Assembly (NCBI GenBank): GCA_007748055.1
Contig: CP036279.1
Coordinates: 1,364,001-1,428,000, forward strand
Reading direction: 5' to 3'
DNA from: Kolteria novifilia
GTDB taxonomy: Bacteria; Planctomycetota; Planctomycetia; Kolteriales; Kolteriaceae
DNA: 64,000 nt
In this document: positions 27,887 through 38,242 of the stretch, one piece after another
Layout of the letters: each line of letters opens with the position of its first letter
Position numbering within the stretch: position 1 is the first letter of the stretch
Made by a program: the position numbers and the translations under genes
Notes under the pieces: generated by a model
Seen by the model: only the letters and a program-made list of their open reading frames with translations
Database searches by the model: none
Told to the model about the DNA's origin: nothing

Positions 27887-30562
27887 TCATCGAAGGGTCA
27901 CGAAGTCGTTGTGATTGATCAGGGCCCAGACGAAGTTGGCGCGGGTCCGCTCCTCCGACCCCTCGTCGAGTCCCCGCCATGCCCGCATCGCTCGGCGGCT
28001 CGCGGCGATCTCGTCGCCGTCCGGCTCGATTCCGAGGAGCAGCGTGAACGCTCGGCGAATGAACGTTTCCTCATCCTCGGTTTCCGCCGAGATCCGTGAG
28101 GCGATCTTCGCGACCGAGTCCAGCACCAACCGGCTGTTGCTCAGGGCGAGGGCCTGTTGGGGGACGATGCTCGCCTCACGCCGGTAGCACTCCGCCGGAG
28201 CCGCGTCGTCGAACGTCGTCAGGAAGAGCGAACGTTCGTTGTTCGAGTGGAAAAAGTACAGGGAGCGTCGTCTCGACGCACTCTGTTGCTTGGGCGGGAC
28301 CGAAGGCCCGCCGATGGTGGAGTCGAGCGTGCCGGCAAGAGAGAGAACCGAGTCGCGGACGACTTGGGATTCGATGCGGATCGGCGAACGGTGCCAGTAC
28401 GACCTGTTGTCGGGATCCTTGGAGAGATTGCTCCCGCGTCCAACGACCGAGGAGCCCATGCGGTAGGTCGCCGACGTGACGATCAGCCGGTGCAGGTGTT
28501 TCATGCTCCAGCCGCTTTCGACGAACTCGGCGGCCAGCCAGTCGAGCAAATCCGGATGCGTCGGCTCGGCTCCCTTGCGCCCGAAGTCGAAGACGTCCGC
28601 CACGAGTGGCGTATCGAGATGTCGCGTCCACAGATGATTCACCGCGACTCGCGCGGTCAGGGGATTGCGCGCATCGGCAATCCACTTGGCCAGCGCGCTG
28701 CGGCGACCGGTGCTCTCGGGCAGAAATGCGATGCTCGCATCGTCGCGGCCAGTATGGTTGAAGCGTGTCGCCGACCAACGCGCCCCGGCGATCGGCGTGT
28801 AGCGATCCTTCGGAGAGACCTCCTTGGAGGCCGCTTCCTCGGCTTTCTTCAGTGCCGTTTTCGCCTTGACGACCTCCTTCTCGACCGTCGTCTTGGCCTT
28901 CTCGTTCGCCTTTGCCAGGTTGTACTCGGCGGTGGCGACCGCTTCGCGCGCTTTCTCGAGAACGACGTGTCGTTCGGCCTTCACGGCCAAGAGTCGTTTC
29001 TTCTCAACGACATCCGCTCCGGCAATCTCCCACTCGGCCTTCATCGCGGCCAGGGTCTTTCGTAGCGAGTGCAGCTTCGCTTCGGCGACGTCTCGTTGGC
29101 GCTGCCGCCGAACGAGATCGGCCCGGAGCACCTTCGTTCTCGGAGTGTCCCGTTCGCTGGCGTCGACGTTGTCGAGCTTGGCTTGCAATGCCTGCTGGGT
29201 GTTCGTGGCCCAGCGGAGCTTTCGCTGCGCATCGGCGAGATACGTTTCCTCGATCCAGGGCCGACGTTGGGGTTGCCAAGCTTCCAGGGGAAGCGACACC
29301 GGTTCGATCTCGAGTTCGTCGAACGAGAGGAACTCGGGAATTCCGGGTTGGATGTCGATGGTGGTGTCGGGCTTGCTCTCCTCGCCGCGAACGAAGAGGT
29401 AGGTTTGTTTGTCGGGCCATCCATCGAAGACGCGAGGGATACCATCGCGGTTGGTGTCGACTTCTCCCGCGACGAGATCCATCCGAACCTGGTACGGTTC
29501 GAAGAACGCCCGCATGCGATAAAAGTCGGCTTGCTCGAGCGGGTCGTACTTGTGGTCGTGGCACTTCACGCAGTTCATCGTCAGTCCGAGAAACCCCTTG
29601 CTGACGTGCTCGACGACTTCCTCCATCCACTGATTGCGATTGAACAAGTTGAAGTTTCGCGCCAGAAATCCGGTGGCGCGGAGTTTGTCCAGATCGTCGG
29701 GATAGAGTTCGTCCGCCGCGAGCATCTGTCGAATCATCTCGTCGTAGGGAGTGTCGTCGTTCAATGATTCGACGATCCAGTCGCGCCAATGCCACATGTG
29801 CTTCTGGCTGTTTCGCAACTGCTGCCTTAGTCCCCACCAATCGCTGAATCGCCAGATGTCCATCCAGTGTCGAGCCCACCGTTCGCCATGGCGGGGATCG
29901 TCGAGCAGGCGATCGACGGTTCGCTCGTACCAGTCGGCGGAGGTGTCCGCTTGCGCGGCGGAGATCTCTTCCCAGGTCGGAGGAACCCCGAGCAGATCGA
30001 GGTAGAGCCGCCGCAAGAGAACGAGCCGGTTCGCTTCGGCTTGAGGCTCAAGAACCTTCTGGCGATGTTGGCGAGCGATGAAGTGATCGATTTCGTTTCT
30101 TGGCCAAGTGGAGTCGCGGGCCACCGGAACCTTTGGGCGAACCACCGGCTGAAAGGACCAGTGATCCTTGGGATCGGCCTCGGGTTTCTCGTTGGCCGGG
30201 GCGGGGGAACCGGCGTCGATCCAGCGCCGAAGCAGCGCGATCTGCTTTGCGTCCAACGCCTCTCCCTCATGCGCGGGTGGCATCCGATAGTCGCCGTCCT
30301 CGGCGGTGATGCGTTCGAGCAAGTAGCTTTCCGGGGCGTTGCCGGGAACGATCGAGGGACCAGAGTCGCCGCCCTCCTTCAGGAGGGCCACGGTGTCGAC
30401 GCGCAGACCTCCCTCTCTCTTAAGCGACCCGTGACAGGCGAAACAGCGTTCGCGCAGCAGTGGTTTGATTTGGGTGAGGTAATCGACGCCCGACCCCGCG
30501 GAGTCCGCTTGCGATGCCGAGGTGCCGGCGAGGAGCAACATTGTGAGGACGCGAGCGATCAT
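27887..30562 (-). CDS. PSCyt1-DUF1549-DUF1553 protein with coiled-coil linker
   Basis: An exported planctomycete protein of 891 residues. The signal peptide ([17 protein letters not shown]) is followed by PSCyt1 with [13 protein letters not shown] near residue 36, DUF1549 ([49 protein letters not shown] near 330), a coiled coil at about 444-577 rich in K, E and A, then DUF1553 ([29 protein letters not shown]). The ATG at 30562 is used; an in-frame TTG at 30580 is possible. The coiled coil sits between the two domains, unlike the insertion inside DUF1553 seen at 20401. It is divergently transcribed from the GntR regulator, and a shared palindrome in the 118-nt gap suggests joint control. Confidence 0.87.
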   Translation of the reverse strand: MIARVLTMLLLAGTSASQADSAGSGVDYLTQIKPLLRERCFACHGSLKREGGLRVDTVALLKEGGDSGPSIVPGNAPESYLLERITAEDGDYRMPPAHEGEALDAKQIALLRRWIDAGSPAPANEKPEADPKDHWSFQPVVRPKVPVARDSTWPRNEIDHFIARQHRQKVLEPQAEANRLVLLRRLYLDLLGVPPTWEEISAAQADTSADWYERTVDRLLDDPRHGERWARHWMDIWRFSDWWGLRQQLRNSQKHMWHWRDWIVESLNDDTPYDEMIRQMLAADELYPDDLDKLRATGFLARNFNLFNRNQWMEEVVEHVSKGFLGLTMNCVKCHDHKYDPLEQADFYRMRAFFEPYQVRMDLVAGEVDTNRDGIPRVFDGWPDKQTYLFVRGEESKPDTTIDIQPGIPEFLSFDELEIEPVSLPLEAWQPQRRPWIEETYLADAQRKLRWATNTQQALQAKLDNVDASERDTPRTKVLRADLVRRQRQRDVAEAKLHSLRKTLAAMKAEWEIAGADVVEKKRLLAVKAERHVVLEKAREAVATAEYNLAKANEKAKTTVEKEVVKAKTALKKAEEAASKEVSPKDRYTPIAGARWSATRFNHTGRDDASIAFLPESTGRRSALAKWIADARNPLTARVAVNHLWTRHLDTPLVADVFDFGRKGAEPTHPDLLDWLAAEFVESGWSMKHLHRLIVTSATYRMGSSVVGRGSNLSKDPDNRSYWHRSPIRIESQVVRDSVLSLAGTLDSTIGGPSVPPKQQSASRRRSLYFFHSNNERSLFLTTFDDAAPAECYRREASIVPQQALALSNSRLVLDSVAKIASRISAETEDEETFIRRAFTLLLGIEPDGDEIAASRRAMRAWRGLDEGSEERTRANFVWALINHNDFVTLR

Positions 30563-30631
30563 CGGGAGCGTGATCTCCAAGAGACCGTGGTAAAGGGGAC
30601 CGCGCCTTGCCAGAATTGGCCATTGGCGACA

Positions 30632-30667
30632 AAGTCAAAATGTAATTGACTTCGTCGTCTAAGTCAA
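30632..30667. promoter_or_regulatory. candidate GntR operator, divergent promoter region
   Basis: AAGTCAA at 30632-30638 and TTGACTT at 30646-30652 form a perfect 7-bp inverted repeat with a 7-nt AT-rich spacer, and a third AAGTCAA half-site is at 30661-30667, 13 nt before the GntR start codon. The location between the GntR gene and the divergent DUF1549/DUF1553 gene fits an autoregulatory operator acting on both directions. Confidence 0.6.
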
Positions 30668-30680
30668 ATATCTTTCGGGC

Positions 30681-31589
30681 ATGAATATCACGACCTTCAT
30701 CAAGGAAGATCTCGCGAGTCGGCTGATGGCCGGTCAGGAGTTGCCGGCCCCGTTGACGCTGGAAGGGCTCGCCGAGCACTACCAGGTTAGCGCCAAGCCC
30801 GTACGCACCGCGATCGCGGAGTTGATCGACGAGGGGTTGATCGAAAAGGGAAGCAATCGCCGACTTTCGCCCGCTCGCTTGGCCAACGCATCCGGCGGGG
30901 GAATCGCCGTCAAGAGCTTGGCGAGCGACGAGCAAGACGACTTCCCGCCCCCGGAGTTTCCCCCCGAACTGTCGCAAGATCGTTTCGTCGAAATCGCGAA
31001 CGATCTGGTGCGTCTCAGCCTCAAGGGGGAGGCGGTCTACCTGCGAGAGGAAGCGACGGCGAAGAAGTACGACATCAGTCGCTCGGTCTGCCGCAACTTC
31101 ATGCACCGGCTCGCCGGCGAGGGCATTCTCGATCACATTCCTCGACGCGGGTGGCGCCTGCGGCCCTTTCGCAAGGAGGATCTCGAGTCCTTCTTGGAAG
31201 TCCGCGAGGTGCTCGAGCTCAAGGCTCTTGACCTGGCGTTCGACCACGTCGAACCCGAGCGCGTTCAAGCCTTTCGCGACGCGAACGTCCTCTCCGGAAG
31301 ATCCCGAAAGAAGCCGCGGGTCGACGAGTCATTGCACCAATATCTGATCGAAAAGTCGGGCAATCCCTACATCGGCGACTTTTTCAAGCGTCACGGCCGC
31401 TATTACCAACTTCTGTTTCAGTGGGAAGACCACGATCTGCGGGCCGCGGAAGGAACGATTCGGCAGCACCATGCGATTTGTGACGCGATGCTGTCGCACG
31501 ATCGCCACGCCGCTTCCGCGGCGCTGTCGCATCACATTCGCTGCAACCACCCGATCCTCGACACGATCGTTTCGAGGGACGAGTGGTGA
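30681..31589 (+). CDS. GntR-type regulator with two winged-helix domains and FCD domain
   Basis: A 302-residue transcription regulator. Residues about 1-70 form a GntR winged helix ([46 protein letters not shown]). A second winged helix follows at about 95-160 ([36 protein letters not shown]), then an FCD ligand-binding domain ([56 protein letters not shown]) with the His residues that usually hold a metal and a carboxylic acid effector. Two DNA-binding domains in one GntR protein are unusual; they could bridge the half-sites upstream. It heads a sugar-acid operon and probably senses a pathway sugar acid. Confidence 0.85.
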   Translation: MNITTFIKEDLASRLMAGQELPAPLTLEGLAEHYQVSAKPVRTAIAELIDEGLIEKGSNRRLSPARLANASGGGIAVKSLASDEQDDFPPPEFPPELSQDRFVEIANDLVRLSLKGEAVYLREEATAKKYDISRSVCRNFMHRLAGEGILDHIPRRGWRLRPFRKEDLESFLEVREVLELKALDLAFDHVEPERVQAFRDANVLSGRSRKKPRVDESLHQYLIEKSGNPYIGDFFKRHGRYYQLLFQWEDHDLRAAEGTIRQHHAICDAMLSHDRHAASAALSHHIRCNHPILDTIVSRDEW

Positions 31590-31629
31590 GAACAAGCCGG
31601 CCCGGTATCATTTCCTTCTACCCGAATCG

Positions 31630-32817
31630 ATGGACCCTATGAAGATCGAACGAATCGAAACGCTCGTCTGCAACGCCCGCATGCGAAACTGGGTCTTCGT
31701 CAAGGTTATCACCGATCAGCCGGGGCTGTTCGGTTGGGGAGAGGCGACGCTCGAGTGGCACACGCGCGCCGTGGTCGGTGCGGTGGAGGACCTATCGGAG
31801 CTCATTGTCGGCGAGGATCCCACGAGCGTCGAGCATCTCTGGCAGATGATGTGGCGCCAGCACTTCTGGCATGGCTCGGGGATCGTACGTTCGACCGCCA
31901 TCGCCGGCATCGACCTCGCCCTGTGGGACATCGTTGGAAAAGTTCACGGTGTTCCCTGCCACAAGCTTTGGGGGGGGCCGGTTCGCGACACGATACGGAC
32001 CTACTGCCATCTCGGCGGCGGACGTCTCGAACGCTTTTACGAAACTCCCGTCGACCACGCGGCCCAGTTCGCGGAGTTGGCTCAAATGGCGGTGGAGGGA
32101 GGCTTTTCCGCTTTCAAGTCGATGGCGGTGCCGCCGACCATGCCGGTGGAAGGGCTCAAGCCGATCAAGGCGGCGGATGCGTGTGTCGCGGCGATGCGCG
32201 AAGCGGTGGGCGACGAGATCGACATCATGGTCGACTGCCACGCCCGCCCCTCGCCAACGATGGGGATGCAGTTTGCCCGGGCGCTCGATCCCTATGGGTT
32301 GTACTTTCTGGAAGAGCCGTGCTGGCCCGAGTGCGTCGACTCCTTGGCCGCGATCAACGCCGCTGTCGCTACGCCGATCGCGACGGGGGAGCGGCTGACG
32401 CATTCGGCCGCGTTTCGGGATCTATTCGCCGCCCGCGCCTGCGAGATCTGTCAACTCGATCTGACGCACTGCGGCGGCTTCAGCGAGGCGCGGCGGGTGG
32501 CCGCGTTGGCCGAGGCGCATCGCATCGCGTTGGCGCCCCACAACCCGCAAGGGCCGATCAGCACCGCGGCCTCGCTCGAGTTTGGTTTCGCCCAGCCCAG
32601 CTACATGATCTGCGAGTCGGTCCACGAGGACGTTCCTTGGCGCCGCGATGTCGTGCAGGAATCCTTCGCCGTCGATCCGCAGACGCGTACCGTTCGTCGT
32701 GGCGACCGTCCCGGTTTGGGAGTCTCGATCGACGAGGATGAAGTCGAGCGGCATCCCTTCGAGCAAGAGCTTCCGCAGCGAGTCTTTTACCATGACGGCA
32801 GTGTCGGAGATTGGTGA
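31630..32817 (+). CDS. enolase-superfamily sugar-acid dehydratase (MR/MLE, galactonate dehydratase-like)
   Basis: Predicted to remove water from an aldonic acid, giving a 2-keto-3-deoxy acid. The length (about 395 residues) and motifs fit the mandelate racemase group: N-terminal cap with [34 protein letters not shown], then the barrel with a Lys in FKSMA near 160, metal ligands in DCHARPSP (near 201), LEEP (near 227) and GERL (near 253), and the base HNPQGP near 304. The order resembles D-galactonate dehydratase, but the substrate is not certain. The start at 31630 ([12 protein letters not shown]) is chosen because the family begins with KIxxIET; MKIER at 31639 is the alternative. The GntR gene ends 40 nt upstream. 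Confidence 0.85.
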   Translation: MDPMKIERIETLVCNARMRNWVFVKVITDQPGLFGWGEATLEWHTRAVVGAVEDLSELIVGEDPTSVEHLWQMMWRQHFWHGSGIVRSTAIAGIDLALWDIVGKVHGVPCHKLWGGPVRDTIRTYCHLGGGRLERFYETPVDHAAQFAELAQMAVEGGFSAFKSMAVPPTMPVEGLKPIKAADACVAAMREAVGDEIDIMVDCHARPSPTMGMQFARALDPYGLYFLEEPCWPECVDSLAAINAAVATPIATGERLTHSAAFRDLFAARACEICQLDLTHCGGFSEARRVAALAEAHRIALAPHNPQGPISTAASLEFGFAQPSYMICESVHEDVPWRRDVVQESFAVDPQTRTVRRGDRPGLGVSIDEDEVERHPFEQELPQRVFYHDGSVGDW

Positions 32818-32820
32818 GCG

Positions 32821-34212
32821 ATGACGGCTTCGACTCCTTCGACATTCCGGCATGCCTCCTTCGGAGGTCTCATCGGCATCGCACGCGTCGATATCACGCC
32901 GCCGGTTGGGGTCTACCACCGAAACTGGGGCGCCGCGACACAAGATGTCGCCGACCGCGTGCATCGACCGCTGAGCCTGACGGCCCTTACGCTCGCCGAC
33001 GGTTCCGGCAAGCCTCCGATAGTGCTCGTCGACGCCGACCTCGGCTGGTGGAAGAATCTCGATCTCTTCCGGCGATTCCGCTCAAGCGTGCTCGACCAGC
33101 TCTCCTTTGAGCCGGCCGACCTGATCATCGCTCTCACGCACACGCACGCCGCGGCCCCCTTGGCCGCGGTCGACCCGGAGCTTCCCGGCGGCGAACTGCA
33201 TCGGGACTGGCTTGATGGCCTCGCTTCGCGCTGCACCGATGTAATCGAGCAAGCGCGGAAGGCCGAGTGCGAAGCTCTCCTCGAGTGGCACGTTGGACGC
33301 TGCTCGCTCGCGAGCAACCGCGATCTATGCGATCCGAACCCCGAGTCCGATCGCTATCTCGTCGGCGTTGACCCAGACCGCCCCGCCGACGATACGCTAC
33401 TCCTCGGCCGAATTAGCGATTCGAGCGGAGAGCATCGCGGATCATTGGTCAACTATGCCTGTCATCCGACCACGTTGGCGTGGGAGAACACCGCGATCTC
33501 GCCGGACTACATCGGCGCCATGCGGGAGACGATCGAGCAAGCGACCGGGGCTCCCGCGATTTTCCTCTTGGGAGCGTGCGGCGATTTGGCTCCGCGCCGG
33601 CAGTATGTCGGCGATCCGTCGATCGCGGATGGGCATGGACGACAGCTCGGCTACGCCGCCCTCTCGATTTTGGAGGGCATGCTTTCGCCAGGGACCAAAC
33701 TCGGCTACGCCGGGACTGTCGAATCTGGGGCGCCGCTAGCGATCTGGAAAGAGACACGCCGTGAGGGATCGAAGGATCTTCGCTACCGCGTCGAGCCGGT
33801 CGACCTTCCATTGAAGGACTGGCCGTCGGCTGACGAGTTGGAGCGGCAACGTCTACGTTGCTCGGACCGCGCGGGTGAAGAGCGACTGCGGCGCAAGCGC
33901 GACATCCGGCGCGGGCTTGGCGAAGGGATGACCTATGGCCTGCCGATCCACGTCTGGCGATTCGGCGACGCGGTGCTGGTGGGCTGTTGTTGCGAGCCGT
34001 TCTCGGTGCTGCAACAGGAACTCCGCGAGCGGTTCCCCGATCGGGTGGTCGTCGTCATGAACCTCATCAACGGTTCGATCGGCTACCTCCCTCCCGCGAC
34101 CCTCTATGACCACGACCACTACGCGGTTTGGCAAACGCCCTTCGAACGTGGATGTCTCGAGTTGACCATTGAAGCCATGTCCCAAGCGATCCACCATGTC
34201 ATCAGCGACTAA
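32821..34212 (+). CDS. neutral/alkaline ceramidase N-domain-like hydrolase
   Basis: A 463-residue protein with the neutral/alkaline non-lysosomal ceramidase N-terminal fold. It opens with [19 protein letters not shown], has the metal-binding motif LTHTHAAAP near residue 104, and later [20 protein letters not shown] and LGACGDLAP. It has no signal peptide, so it is probably cytoplasmic, and it is too short for the full secreted ceramidase. In bacterial catabolic operons such proteins probably cleave amide or other bonds of small substrates; here the neighbours suggest a step in sugar-acid use. It begins 3 nt after the dehydratase stop, and its end overlaps the aldolase start by 17 nt. Confidence 0.8.
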   Translation: MTASTPSTFRHASFGGLIGIARVDITPPVGVYHRNWGAATQDVADRVHRPLSLTALTLADGSGKPPIVLVDADLGWWKNLDLFRRFRSSVLDQLSFEPADLIIALTHTHAAAPLAAVDPELPGGELHRDWLDGLASRCTDVIEQARKAECEALLEWHVGRCSLASNRDLCDPNPESDRYLVGVDPDRPADDTLLLGRISDSSGEHRGSLVNYACHPTTLAWENTAISPDYIGAMRETIEQATGAPAIFLLGACGDLAPRRQYVGDPSIADGHGRQLGYAALSILEGMLSPGTKLGYAGTVESGAPLAIWKETRREGSKDLRYRVEPVDLPLKDWPSADELERQRLRCSDRAGEERLRRKRDIRRGLGEGMTYGLPIHVWRFGDAVLVGCCCEPFSVLQQELRERFPDRVVVVMNLINGSIGYLPPATLYDHDHYAVWQTPFERGCLELTIEAMSQAIHHVISD

Positions 34213-35113
34213 CCAACACCTTCACGGTGTCCTTCCGGTCCTGCACACTCCCCTGACCGAGGAGGAATCGATCGACGTGCCGACGCTCCAGCGGGAGGTC
34301 GATTGGGCCTTCGAGGTCGGGGCCGACGGCGTCGTCATCGCGATGGTCAGCGAGATCACGCGGCTCGGGTATCAGCGTCGACGGGAACTCGCCGAGCATG
34401 TCTGCCGATCCGTCGGGGGACGTGGGTTTGTCGTCGTCAGTGTGGGCGCCGAGTCGACCAGGGAGTCGATCGAGTTGGCTCGACACGCCGAGGCCCTCGG
34501 AGTCGATGCCGTCATGGCGATTCCGCCGGTGACGACCCGACTTGGTGGAACGGCGGTGCGCGACTACTTCGCGGCGATCGCGCGGAGCGTTTCGGTTCCC
34601 CTTTTGGTTCAAGATGCCTCGAGTTACGTCGGAATGGCGATCGATTTGGGCGTTTATGTGTCGCTTTTGGACGAATTTGGACCGAAAAGGATCCAATTCA
34701 AGCCGGAAGCGAGCCCGTTGGGACCCAATCTGTCCCGGCTTCGCGATGCGACCGACGGCTCCGCCCGGATCTTCGAAGGCTCGGGCGGGATCAATCTCGT
34801 CGACTGCCACCGCCGCGGAATCGTCGGCACAATGCCGGGAACCGACCTGCTCGATGCGGTGGTCGCGCTCTGGAGGGCCCTCGAGTCGGGCGACGAGGAA
34901 CGGATCTATCGGCTATCGCTACCGCTCAGTGCCATCGTGGCGCTTCAACTTCAAGCGGGACTCGACGGCTTCGTCACGATCGAGAAGTATCTGCTTCACA
35001 AACGAGGGATTTTTCCCCATCGGCGCCTCGTGGGACCAGCCGGCTGGGAAATCGATGACGAAACGGCGGCGGAGGTCGACCGACTCTTTGACCGACTGCA
35101 GGCGGCGCTCTGA
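34196..35113 (+). CDS. DapA-family aldolase-like protein
   Basis: A 305-residue TIM-barrel protein of the dihydrodipicolinate synthase/N-acetylneuraminate lyase family. In a sugar-acid operon it probably cleaves or converts a 2-keto-3-deoxy acid. The Schiff-base Lys is present (residue 169, in [10 protein letters not shown]). The Tyr of the usual YN.P strand is not: the region reads [12 protein letters not shown]. The GTTGE motif is replaced by MVSEITRLG. These changes suggest a different substrate or mechanism from DapA. The ATG at 34196 ([11 protein letters not shown]) is preferred to the ATG at 34169. It overlaps the ceramidase-like gene and touches the MFS gene, so it is tightly co-transcribed. 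Confidence 0.82.
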   Translation: MSSATNQHLHGVLPVLHTPLTEEESIDVPTLQREVDWAFEVGADGVVIAMVSEITRLGYQRRRELAEHVCRSVGGRGFVVVSVGAESTRESIELARHAEALGVDAVMAIPPVTTRLGGTAVRDYFAAIARSVSVPLLVQDASSYVGMAIDLGVYVSLLDEFGPKRIQFKPEASPLGPNLSRLRDATDGSARIFEGSGGINLVDCHRRGIVGTMPGTDLLDAVVALWRALESGDEERIYRLSLPLSAIVALQLQAGLDGFVTIEKYLLHKRGIFPHRRLVGPAGWEIDDETAAEVDRLFDRLQAAL

Positions 35114-36391
35114 ATGAACGCGACTCCCACTCACATTCGCTATCGCGTGCTCGGCTGGCTCACGCTCGCCGCGGGGCTCGCCTACGTCTGTCGCAACGGC
35201 GTCGGCGTCGCCGAGAGCACGATCCGCGAGGACCTCGGCCTGTCGCTCGAGCAGTCGGGTTGGTTCATGGGGGCGTTCTTCTGGACGTACGCTCTCTTTC
35301 AAGTGCCCGGCGGTTGGTACGCGCAGCGCTATGGCACCAGGCTGTCACTGACGCTCTTCGCGCTGGCGTGGTCGGTGGCGACGCTCTTTCTGGGGGCTGC
35401 CTCGTGGTTCTGGCTCCTGGTCGCCGCCCAACTCCTGATGGGACTGGCCCAAGCCGGAGCTTTTCCCGCGTCGTGCAACTCGATCGGGCACTGGATGTCG
35501 TTCTCCGAACGCTCGCTCGCGTGCGGCGTTCTCGTGGCGGGGATGCAGATCGGGGCCATCCTCGCCAGCCTCCTCGCTGGCCCGTTGATCGGCTTGTTCG
35601 ATTGGCGTTGGACCTTCGTTCTCTTCGCGCTGCCCGGATTGGTTTGGGCACCTTGGTTCTTCATCCGTTTCCGCGACGACCCCCAACAGTCACCGGAGAT
35701 CAGTGCCGCGGAGCTCGCCATGATTCGCTCGGAACGACCGATCGTGGAGTCTGGCCCAGCCGAAGACGAGAGCGAACTGGCGACGTGGCTCGGCTTTGTG
35801 CGCAACCCGATGATTTGGCTACTCTGTGGGCAGCAGATCTTTCGCAGCGCCGGCTACATGTTCTTCGCGAGTTGGTTTCCCACGTTCTTGCAGAAGACCC
35901 GCGGCGTGTCGGTGTCCGAATCGGGGTTCATGCAGGGGCTCGTCCTTGGAGGAACCCTCGTCGGCAGTTTGTTCGGCGGCCTATTGATTGACTGGATCTG
36001 GGTGCGAACCGGAAACTTGCGGCTCAGCCGTAGCGGCGCCGGGGCGTTCTTTCTTGGTGGCTGTGGAGTCTTGGTCTTCGGGGCCTGGTTTGTCGAGACC
36101 GTCACCATCGCCATCGCGTTGCTCACGCTTGGAGCGTTCCTCGCCGCGATCGCCGGTCCCTGCGCTTTTGCGACCTCGATCGACATCGGCGGTTCGCGCG
36201 TTCCCCAGATCTTTGGGTTGATGAACATGTGCGGCAACTTCGCGGCGGCGGCGACCCCGATACTGGTCGGAGCGATCTTCGACCGCACGTCCCAGTGGGG
36301 GCTGATCCTCCTTCTCTTTGCCGGGATCTATCTGGCCGGCGCCCTCTGTTGGGTCTTCGTCGATCCCAAGCACCGAGTCGCTGGTGCCTAG
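35114..36391 (+). CDS. MFS transporter, probable sugar-acid importer
   Basis: A 425-residue major facilitator with about 12 hydrophobic segments. The loop 2-3 signature reads GGWYAQRYGTRLSL, and the N-terminal half carries FMGAFFWTYALFQVPGGW, typical of the anion:cation symporter group that imports sugar acids. It starts at the base after the aldolase stop codon and is the last gene of the operon, matching the expected import plus catabolism layout. Its TAG stop coincides with the first bases of the dispersed repeat at 36389. The transported sugar acid is not determined. Confidence 0.87.
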   Translation: MNATPTHIRYRVLGWLTLAAGLAYVCRNGVGVAESTIREDLGLSLEQSGWFMGAFFWTYALFQVPGGWYAQRYGTRLSLTLFALAWSVATLFLGAASWFWLLVAAQLLMGLAQAGAFPASCNSIGHWMSFSERSLACGVLVAGMQIGAILASLLAGPLIGLFDWRWTFVLFALPGLVWAPWFFIRFRDDPQQSPEISAAELAMIRSERPIVESGPAEDESELATWLGFVRNPMIWLLCGQQIFRSAGYMFFASWFPTFLQKTRGVSVSESGFMQGLVLGGTLVGSLFGGLLIDWIWVRTGNLRLSRSGAGAFFLGGCGVLVFGAWFVETVTIAIALLTLGAFLAAIAGPCAFATSIDIGGSRVPQIFGLMNMCGNFAAAATPILVGAIFDRTSQWGLILLLFAGIYLAGALCWVFVDPKHRVAGA

Positions 36392-36554
36392 TAGACCGTT
36401 GATCTATTCGCTGCCGGCTACGAACGGCCCTTTTGACCAATCTCGGCGTCGAAAAACCTCGTCGAATCTACGGATTCGCCTGCGGTTGTTTTCCTTGGTC
36501 TTGGCCAATATTGCTCATTCTCCCCTTGGCCCGCTTAAATCAACGGACTGTTAG
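36389..36554. repeat. dispersed repeat with terminal inverted repeats, full copy B
   Basis: A 166-bp element between convergent genes. The left end TAGTAGACCGTTGAT and the right end ATCAACGGACTGTTAG are imperfect inverted repeats. The left end contains the TAG stop of the MFS gene (36389-36391), and the right end contains the TAA stop (forward TTA, 36551-36553) of the symporter gene. The left half matches the copy at 6428 and the right half the copy at 57938. It looks like a MITE-like or palindromic intergenic repeat that may also end transcription on both sides. Confidence 0.75.
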
Positions 36555-38242
36555 CAGACCGAGTCACTTCTGCGAGATCGGACAAGGTTGGCGAACTCGA
36601 GACGCTTCGCATCCGAAACGGCCGGCGTGACGAGGCTGACAAGGACAAAGACCGTACTGTTGGCAAGCAGCCCCCACGCCATCGCATGGATCGTGAGGCG
36701 GTTCTTCGACCACTGCACGAACTCCGAAACGCTCGTCGCGAGAGAGCCGCCCCAACTTTCGGCGAGCGCCCCGCTCGTCGCGGAAAAGAGTGACGAATAA
36801 CAGAATGCGACGACGAGTCCGATCATCAATCCCGCAATCGCCCCCGCTTTCGTACCCCGTCGGACGAAGAGGACGTCGACCGTCATGGGCAAGAGCTGAA
36901 CGGAGAACGCCACCGCGAAGAGCGCCAGTCCAACGATCATCTCGAGGAAGGGCGCCAGGGAACTCGACGGGCGCCTGCCGAGAACCACGACCGCCAACGC
37001 GAAGGTTGTTGCCGCCACGATCACGACGCGGCCAACCCAGACTCGCTCGACATCGGTCGCCGTCGGACGTACGAAACGGTCGTAGACATCGCGGGTGACC
37101 AGGGCGCTCAGGGCGTGCAGGTTGCTGTCGGCCGTGCTCATCGCCGCCGCCATGATGGCGACAATCAGGACCGTCGACAGCGCCGCGCCGGCGGTCATTC
37201 CCATCAGCTTGGGTAGCTGGTCCTTCAGGACGACCACCAGCACTTGATCGTACTGGCCGACCGCTTCGTGAGGCCGAATCATGCCCTCGGGGCCTTGCTG
37301 CAACGGGTAGAGAACGCCAGCTCCCAGGCCGAGCAGCATGATGCCGAAGAGAAAACAACCCGTCAGGAGGATGATGAAGATCAGAGCGCTGCGCTGTAAG
37401 GCCTTCGGGTTTCGCGCCGCGTAGAACCGCATCCACTGGGCCGGCTGGATGATGCCACCAATCGGCATCAGCAGACAGACGCTCAAGAGCATCGGCACGC
37501 TCCAGTAGCCGGTATTGCCCGGCACGGTGAGCGAACGATCGGGAAGCTCCGCGACGGCTTGACTGTAGTCAGACATGCCACCAAAGGTCGTGACCATCGC
37601 GACGCCCGCGATCATCATCCCGATCGTCAGGAGAACGCACTGCAGCGCGTCGGTCCAAGCGACGCTCCTCATGCCCCCGAGCATGATGTAGAGGGCGGTG
37701 ATCGCCGCGAGGATCGTCGCGCCAATCTCGTAGCCGTGGTCGAGATTCGGGAAGAGGGGGGAGATCAATTCGCCGCCGGCCTTGAGTTGCATCATGACGT
37801 AGGGGATGGAGAAAAAGACGCCGACGAGCGTGACGAGGATGCGGAGAGCCACTTGGCTGCCGTAGTAATCGCAAAGCATGTCGGCGGGGGTCACATATCC
37901 CTTCTGATGGCCGAGTCGCCAGATCGGCGCTCCCAAAAGGTAGATGCAAAAGCCGGCCACCGGCACGTTGAGGCTCACCAGCGCGAAGACGACACCCTCG
38001 CGATAGACCATACCCGGCGCCCCGAGCAGAGCGAAGGAGCTGAGAAAGGTCGCCATGATGGTGAGGGAGGAGACGAGCCAACCCTGGCCGCGACCGGCGA
38101 GATAGTAGTCCTCCTCGCCCGCCGAACTTTTGTGGTAGCCGTACCAGCCCAGGAACAGGAGCAGCAGCAAGTAGGCCGACACGACGACGAGGGGAATGAT
38201 GGTGGAGGGGACGTCGGCAACCGTGGTCCAAAGCGGCATCAT
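36551..38242 (-). CDS. sodium:solute symporter (SSS family)
   Basis: A 563-residue sodium-coupled symporter with about 13 hydrophobic segments. Family features: YYLAGRGQGWLVSSLTIMAT near the start (the unwound first helix of the LeuT fold), YREGVVFALVSLNVPVAGF, RFYAARNPKALQRSALIF, and ADSNLHALSALVTRDVYDRF near the middle. The start is put at 38242 (MMPLWTT), which overlaps the stop of the small gene before it (ATGATGA-type). The operon also has a sugar isomerase and a LacI regulator, so it likely imports a sugar or derivative. Its stop lies in the repeat at 36389-36554. Confidence 0.88.
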   Translation of the reverse strand: MMPLWTTVADVPSTIIPLVVVSAYLLLLLFLGWYGYHKSSAGEEDYYLAGRGQGWLVSSLTIMATFLSSFALLGAPGMVYREGVVFALVSLNVPVAGFCIYLLGAPIWRLGHQKGYVTPADMLCDYYGSQVALRILVTLVGVFFSIPYVMMQLKAGGELISPLFPNLDHGYEIGATILAAITALYIMLGGMRSVAWTDALQCVLLTIGMMIAGVAMVTTFGGMSDYSQAVAELPDRSLTVPGNTGYWSVPMLLSVCLLMPIGGIIQPAQWMRFYAARNPKALQRSALIFIILLTGCFLFGIMLLGLGAGVLYPLQQGPEGMIRPHEAVGQYDQVLVVVLKDQLPKLMGMTAGAALSTVLIVAIMAAAMSTADSNLHALSALVTRDVYDRFVRPTATDVERVWVGRVVIVAATTFALAVVVLGRRPSSSLAPFLEMIVGLALFAVAFSVQLLPMTVDVLFVRRGTKAGAIAGLMIGLVVAFCYSSLFSATSGALAESWGGSLATSVSEFVQWSKNRLTIHAMAWGLLANSTVFVLVSLVTPAVSDAKRLEFANLVRSRRSDSVC

